Below, one piece after another: positions 59,913 through 63,497 of a DNA stretch of 63,497 nucleotides. The stretch is from JAZTYK01 sp045636925 (GTDB taxonomy: Bacteria > Bacillota > Clostridia > Oscillospirales > Butyricicoccaceae), in assembly GCA_045636925.1 (NCBI GenBank), contig JAZTYK010000026.1:1-63497 (forward strand), read 5' to 3'. The position numbers and the translations under genes are program-made. The notes below the pieces were generated by a model, which saw only the letters and a list, made by a program, of their open reading frames with translations, was not told the origin of the DNA and did not search any database. The first letter of the stretch is position 1. Every line of letters begins with the position of its first letter.

Positions 59913-60638
59913 TCAAGCACTTTTTGCCCGTGCCTTGCGAATGGAAGCCAGCGTCTCGGGAATGGTTTCATTCCGCAGTTCCTTCACATCAAATTTCGCC
60001 AGCTTAAAAATCAACTGCATCACAGGGCCGCTGGAGCATACCAGAATGATGGTTCCCAGGCCCACCGTACCACCCAGCAGCCAGCCAATCAGCAGTGCCA
60101 GACCCTCGATGCACACACGGATACCGCCCACAGGCACCTTGGGCAAACGGCGGGTAATCACGCACATCAGACCGTCGCGGGGGCCGGAGCCCAGCTTCGC
60201 AGACATATAAAAATACATACCGTAAGCAGCAGGAAATACGCTGCAGGCACACATCAGCAGGCGAGGCAGAAAATGCTGGGACATGGCAGTACAGGCTGTA
60301 TAATCAGGCAGCAACGCAAAACCGGGGATCAATGCGCCGGTGACCAGATCAATGATATTTCCGCAGATCAAAATATTGATAAACGTACCAAAACCCACTT
60401 TTTCCTTACAAAACAGATCGATAAACAGAATGATGAATCCAATGGTAATGTTGGCACGGCCAAAGGTAAATACCGTAACACCGCCAATGGTCACGTCCTT
60501 CAGAAAAACCGACACACCGTGACTCAGCACATCCCAGGGCTCCATGCCCAGATTAGCCTGCAATGCCATGGCACTACCAAAGCTCATGATGGCAAGACCC
60601 ACCACCAGACGGACAAATTTCTTAACAATGGCCTTCAT
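59913..60638 (-). CDS. YczE/YitT-family membrane protein
   Basis: 241 residues from ATG 60638 (GGAGGAACAGAC upstream; the longer frame reads poorly). Five membrane helices; GLAIMSFGSAMALQANLGMEPWDVLSHGVS and the motif LGSGPRDGLMCVITRRLPK near ~150-175 identify the YczE family. The function is unknown; some relatives influence peptide-antibiotic production in Bacillus. Confidence 0.85.
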   Translation of the reverse strand: MKAIVKKFVRLVVGLAIMSFGSAMALQANLGMEPWDVLSHGVSVFLKDVTIGGVTVFTFGRANITIGFIILFIDLFCKEKVGFGTFINILICGNIIDLVTGALIPGFALLPDYTACTAMSQHFLPRLLMCACSVFPAAYGMYFYMSAKLGSGPRDGLMCVITRRLPKVPVGGIRVCIEGLALLIGWLLGGTVGLGTIILVCSSGPVMQLIFKLAKFDVKELRNETIPETLASIRKARAKSA

Positions 60639-60726
60639 GTCTGTTCCTCCTGCCGGCAAGCTGCCGATTCCTTTTAACTTATTTAGTTTATCATATGCTT
60701 TTTTCTCCGTCAATGATAAATTTCTC

Positions 60727-60755
60727 TTGACATTTCGCTTCTCTTCGTGTATCAT
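60727..60755 (+). promoter_or_regulatory. Promoter of rpsF-ssb-rpsR
   Basis: -35 TTGACA (60727-60732), 17-base spacer, -10 TATCAT (60750-60755). Confidence 0.72.
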
Positions 60756-60816
60756 TTCTATGTTATCCTTGCCTGCGCTGTGCAGGCCATTTGTCCAAAA
60801 GGAGGTGCAAGAAAAA

Positions 60817-61107
60817 ATGCCGAAAGTAACCGGAAAGTATGAATCCATTTTCATCCTGAACCCCACCCTGACCGAGGAGGCCACCAAGGCTCTGGTTGAA
60901 AAGTTCACCGCACTGGTTTCCGCCAATGGCGAGCTGGTGAAGGTTGACGAGTGGGGCAAGCGCCGCATGGCTTATGCCATCGAGGATCTGACCGAGGGCT
61001 ACTACGTCCTGGTCGAGTTCGAGAGCAACCCCGCATTCCCCGCTGAGCTGGACCGCGTCTTCAGAATCACTGATGGCGTGATGCGTTCCATCATCATTGC
61101 GAAATAA
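60817..61107 (+). CDS. rpsF: 30S ribosomal protein bS6
   Basis: 96 residues from ATG 60817 (AAAAGGAGG upstream). YESIFILNPTLTEE, DEWGKRRMAYAIEDLTEGYYVLVEF and the end DGVMRSIIIAK match S6, which binds S18 on the 30S platform. The operon order rpsF-ssb-rpsR is conserved in Firmicutes. Confidence 0.97.
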   Translation: MPKVTGKYESIFILNPTLTEEATKALVEKFTALVSANGELVKVDEWGKRRMAYAIEDLTEGYYVLVEFESNPAFPAELDRVFRITDGVMRSIIIAK

Positions 61108-61125
61108 GTAACGGGAGGAAAGACC

Positions 61126-61557
61126 ATGCTGAATAAAGCTATTCTGATGGGCAGACTGACTGCCGACCCCGAACTTCGCCGCACACAAAACAACACCGCC
61201 GTGACTTCGTTCACTTTGGCGGTAGGCCGCAGCTTTACCCGTGCCGGTGAGCAGCCTCAGACCGACTTTATCGATATCGTCGCCTGGGGTCGCACCGCAG
61301 AGTTTGTGGCCAAGTGGTTTTCCAAAGGCCAGCAAGTGGCCGTAGCAGGCCGTATCCAGACCCGTACTTGGGAGGACAAGCAGGGCCAGAAGCGGAAAAC
61401 CGTTGAGGTCGTCGCTGAGGAAGTGCATTTTGCAGAACCCAAGCGTGACAGCTACCAGTCCGGCAGAGAAATGCCCACCCCCATGCCCTTTGACATGGGT
61501 CCCGGTGACAATCAGTTCTCCGCCCTGGGCGCTGATGACAGCGACCTCCCCTTCTAA
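61126..61557 (+). CDS. ssb: Single-stranded DNA-binding protein
   Basis: 143 residues. OB fold (MLNKAILMGRLTADPELRRTQNNTAVTSFTLAVGR ... FIDIVAWGRTAEFVAKWFSKGQQVAVAGRIQ), then a short tail ending DDSDLPF, the acidic C-terminal peptide that recruits other proteins. GGAGG precedes the ATG. Confidence 0.97.
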   Translation: MLNKAILMGRLTADPELRRTQNNTAVTSFTLAVGRSFTRAGEQPQTDFIDIVAWGRTAEFVAKWFSKGQQVAVAGRIQTRTWEDKQGQKRKTVEVVAEEVHFAEPKRDSYQSGREMPTPMPFDMGPGDNQFSALGADDSDLPF

Positions 61558-61580
61558 TTCTATCACAAGGAGGAACGATC

Positions 61581-61832
61581 ATGGAAAGAGAGAACAGATC
61601 CGAGCGTCCCGCACGCGAAGTGCGTCGTCGCCGCAAGGTTTGCCAGTTCTGTGCAGATAAGGTTGAATCCATCGACTTCAAGGACACCGCTAAGCTGCGG
61701 AAGTTCGTTTCCGATCGCGGCAAGATCCTGCCCCGTCGTATGACCGGCACCTGCGCCGCTCATCAGCGCGCCCTGACCGAGGCCATCAAGCGTGCCCGTC
61801 ACGTCGCTCTGCTGCCCTACACTGCAGACTAA
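61581..61832 (+). CDS. rpsR: 30S ribosomal protein bS18
   Basis: 83 residues. CQFCADKVESIDFKDTAKLRKFVSDRGKILPRRMTGTCAAHQRALTEAIKRARHVALLPY is the S18 signature, including CxxC and the Cys before AHQ, forming a possible zinc site (the C-plus form). It partners with S6. Terminator follows. Confidence 0.97.
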   Translation: MERENRSERPAREVRRRRKVCQFCADKVESIDFKDTAKLRKFVSDRGKILPRRMTGTCAAHQRALTEAIKRARHVALLPYTAD

Positions 61833-61842
61833 TTACAACACC

Positions 61843-61876
61843 AAAAGCTCCCTCATCCGAGGGAGCTTTTCTTTTT
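61843..61876 (+). terminator. Intrinsic terminator of rpsF-ssb-rpsR
   Basis: AAAAGCTCCCTC-ATCC-GAGGGAGCTTTT followed by TCTTTTT. Confidence 0.9.
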
Positions 61877-61884
61877 ATAAAACA

Positions 61885-61958
61885 TTTAACAAAACAGTTA
61901 AACAACTGTTGACTCTCACATCGTTCCGTGCTATTCTATATTTAACCAATAAGTTAAA
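61885..61958 (+). promoter_or_regulatory. Promoter and twin SdpR operators
   Basis: Two identical palindromes TTTAAC-N6-GTTAAA (61885-61902 and 61941-61958) bracket a promoter: -35 TTGACT (61909-61914), 17-base spacer, -10 TATTCT (61932-61937). The downstream operator covers the transcription start and the upstream one precedes the -35. The protein encoded next (ArsR/SdpR type) is the likely ligand, giving autorepression. Confidence 0.78.
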
Positions 61959-61976
61959 CGAAAGGAAGGCGATACC

Positions 61977-62249
61977 GTGGGGATTCAAAACACCCTGAAA
62001 GCCCTGTCCGATCCCATTCGCAGAGAGATTCTGGAGCTGCTGAAATCCGGCCGCCTGTCCGCAGGCGAAATCGCTGAGCGATTTCCCGTCAGCGGCGCTG
62101 CTGTTTCCAAGCACCTTTCCGTGCTGAAGGATGCCGATCTGATCCGGGATACCCGAGAGGGCAAGTTTATTTTCTACGAGCTGAATGCCTCCGTGCTTGA
62201 GGAAGTTCTTCTGTGGCTGGCGAACCTGAAAGGAGACAACCATGATTAA
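61977..62249 (+). CDS. sdpR: SdpR-like ArsR-family autorepressor
   Basis: 90 residues from GTG 61977 (AAAGGAAGG). Winged helix: LKALSDPIRREILELLKSGRLSAGEIAERFPVSGAAVSKHLSVLKDADLIRDTREGK. It lacks the metal-binding Cys of ArsR, matching SdpR. The SdpR-SdpI pair in Bacillus senses the SdpC toxin. It overlaps sdpI by 8 bases. Confidence 0.88.
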   Translation: MGIQNTLKALSDPIRREILELLKSGRLSAGEIAERFPVSGAAVSKHLSVLKDADLIRDTREGKFIFYELNASVLEEVLLWLANLKGDNHD

Positions 62250-62874
62250 GAAACACCTGAAACTTTTGCTCATCACCTCTGCGGTGATTCTTCTGCCCAT
62301 TCTGGCAGGCCTGTTTTTCTGGGATCAGTTGCCCCAGCAGATGCCATTCCATTGGAATGCCGCCGGCGAAGTGGATGGTTGGGCAAGCAAACCCGTTGCC
62401 GTCTTTGGTACCCCTCTGCTGATGCTGGCCCTGCACTGGCTGTGTGTCATTGGCACCGCCACTGACCCCAAGAAGCAGAACCACTCCGACAAGATCCTGC
62501 ATCTGATTCTTTGGATCATCCCCCTGCTGTCCGTTTTGCTGCACGCCCTGGTTTATGCAGCCGCACTGGGCAAAGCTGTTCGCATGGAACTGGTGATGCC
62601 GCTGTTTATTGGCCTGGTCTTTGTCATCTTGGGCAATTATCTGCCCAAGTGCAAGCAAAGCTATACCATCGGCATCAAGATCCCCTGGACCCTGCACAGC
62701 GAGGAAAACTGGAACAAAACCCACCGCTTTGCCGGCTTCCTTTGGGTCGTATGCGGCTTGCTGGTTGCGCTTACCGGCTTCATCGGCGGTGTCTGGCTCT
62801 TCCTCCCCATTGTGCTTTTGATGGTATTCCCTCCCGTTATCTATTCTTATCTGCTTCATCGCAAAGGCATATAA
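62242..62874 (+). CDS. sdpI: SdpI-like immunity/membrane protein
   Basis: 210 residues with about 6 helices, DUF1648 (QLPQQMPFHWNAAGEVDGWASKPVAVF) followed by the SdpI domain (GNYLPKCKQSYTIGIKIPWTLHSEENWNKTHRFAG). In Bacillus SdpI confers immunity to SdpC and tethers SdpR when toxin is present. There is no sdpABC locus here, so it may respond to foreign toxin or have another role. Confidence 0.88.
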   Translation: MIKKHLKLLLITSAVILLPILAGLFFWDQLPQQMPFHWNAAGEVDGWASKPVAVFGTPLLMLALHWLCVIGTATDPKKQNHSDKILHLILWIIPLLSVLLHALVYAAALGKAVRMELVMPLFIGLVFVILGNYLPKCKQSYTIGIKIPWTLHSEENWNKTHRFAGFLWVVCGLLVALTGFIGGVWLFLPIVLLMVFPPVIYSYLLHRKGI

Positions 62875-62889
62875 CCCCACCGGATACAC

Positions 62890-62923
62890 AAAAGACCTGC
62901 GGAACACATCCGCAGGTCTTTTT
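62890..62923. terminator. Bidirectional terminator after sdpRI
   Basis: AAAGACCTGCGG-loop-CCGCAGGTCTTT followed by TT; the left flank is A-rich. Confidence 0.85.
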
Positions 62924-62936
62924 CATGCTTCAAATG

Positions 62937-63497
62937 TTACAATACCCGATAGTTTCCGCTTCCGTCCCCGTAGTTTTTGGCCGCACGGAAGAAATACACC
63001 ACCATCACCACAGCAGCCGCCAGTTCCACCAAAGCAGTAAGCATACCCAACGCCGGGATCAAACTGCCCACAAAGCCTGCCACTACCCAAATGGTGAACC
63101 ACTTTTGCAAGTCCTGTGCATACAGATTGATGCGGCGGAACATTTGAATTTCCGCCATGCTGATGGTCATCATATAAACCGCCAGAAATCCACCCAAACT
63201 ATACGCATAGCCGAGGATGATGTTCACAAATCCAAGATTGGGCATCAGGTCCAGCACATACAGCACTGTTTCTGCCAAGCCATAAGCCGCCAGCACCATA
63301 GAAATCTTTCGTACCCATTCCACATCGCCTCCGTAGCCAAGCTTCTCGGCGCCGCACATCAGCAAATAAAACCCACCGGCAGATGCCAGTCCGGGAATCA
63401 GAATGCTACCGTAATAGATCACATTCCCCGACAGTATTGACAGGGGCAACATCGTTAAAGCCATCATCAGTAGCAAAACAATGGGACCACTCAGCAT
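62937..63497 (-). CDS. Hypothetical polytopic membrane protein (at window edge)
   Basis: 186 residues visible; the ATG falls exactly on the last bases (63495-63497), so the true start may lie outside. About 6 hydrophobic helices (LSGPIVLLLMMALTMLPLSIL, ILIPGLASAGGFYLLMCG, NIILGYAYSLGGFLAVYMMTI, WFTIWVVAGFVGSLIPALGML, LVELAAAVVMVVYFF). No family recognised. Confidence 0.65.
   Translation of the reverse strand: MLSGPIVLLLMMALTMLPLSILSGNVIYYGSILIPGLASAGGFYLLMCGAEKLGYGGDVEWVRKISMVLAAYGLAETVLYVLDLMPNLGFVNIILGYAYSLGGFLAVYMMTISMAEIQMFRRINLYAQDLQKWFTIWVVAGFVGSLIPALGMLTALVELAAAVVMVVYFFRAAKNYGDGSGNYRVL

Noticed and set aside
1..63497. CRISPR arrays, IS elements, integrases, rRNA, and class-typical riboswitches
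   Set aside because: Looked for repeated spacers, transposase-like proteins, paired terminal repeats and known aptamer cores; none was convincing. The short inverted repeats seen are best explained as terminators or operators.

Overview
The window is a dense, non-mobile chromosomal stretch from a low-to-mid GC Gram-positive anaerobe of class Clostridia. A human- or animal-gut member of the Oscillospirales is the likeliest source. This rests on gene content (dgt-dnaG-rpoD operon, CD1247-type acidic protein beside efp, NfnAB, YgiQ, EF-P with K32, bile salt hydrolase, FtsK/SpoIIIE), consensus TTGACA/TATAAT promoters, strong AAGGAGG ribosome sites, and abundant intrinsic terminators. Family assignment is inference; no rRNA is present.

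Layout. 1-3.8 kb: the tail of an SPFH protein with a small RHH protein, then a copper module (CsoR operator, csoR, copA) in which the chaperone CopZ is fused to CopA and also has its own in-frame start. 3.8-8.6 kb: nagB, then the converging dgt-dnaG-rpoD operon. 8.7-14.5 kb: a YtrA-type regulated ABC exporter operon that also carries an amidase lipoprotein and a 40-residue membrane peptide, then a membrane-anchored PpiC foldase. 14.7-17.6 kb: rpmE, hflX, a YigZ protein and a hexapeptide acyltransferase. 17.6-21.4 kb: argG-argH-argF. 21.6-24.2 kb: two tandem CNNM/CorC transporters and tRNA-Val. 24.2-30 kb: mutY, a zinc-ribbon/thioesterase/LUD trio, and mnmA-tcdA-sfsA. 29.5-34.9 kb: yqeG, an AP-endonuclease-fold protein, an M24 peptidase, efp, the CD1247 protein, an unknown protein and a QueG-like protein. 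35-43.7 kb: an EamA permease, a YgiQ radical SAM enzyme, ftsK, uppP, a PAP2 phosphatase and a DUF2156 protein. 43.7-50.7 kb: a lipoprotein, an NhaC antiporter, a TIM-barrel protein, a small XRE regulator and the electron-bifurcating transhydrogenase nfnAB. 50.7-53.9 kb: an ECF sigma/anti-sigma pair with its own ECF-type promoter, and a phage-like XRE/ImmA/GNAT operon divergent from a small Mor-like HTH gene. 54-59.8 kb: a D-cysteine desulfhydrase-like enzyme, DegV, a split chromate transporter, an Ig-like surface protein, bile salt hydrolase and tRNA-Thr. 59.9-63.5 kb: a YczE protein, rpsF-ssb-rpsR, an SdpR-SdpI pair under two identical operators, and a membrane protein cut by the window edge.

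No CRISPR array, insertion sequence, transposase, integrase or rRNA was seen. The least ordinary features are the nested copZ start, the self-contained operators (CsoR, YtrA-like, SdpR, XRE), the ECF auto-promoter, and several conserved-looking genes of unknown role.
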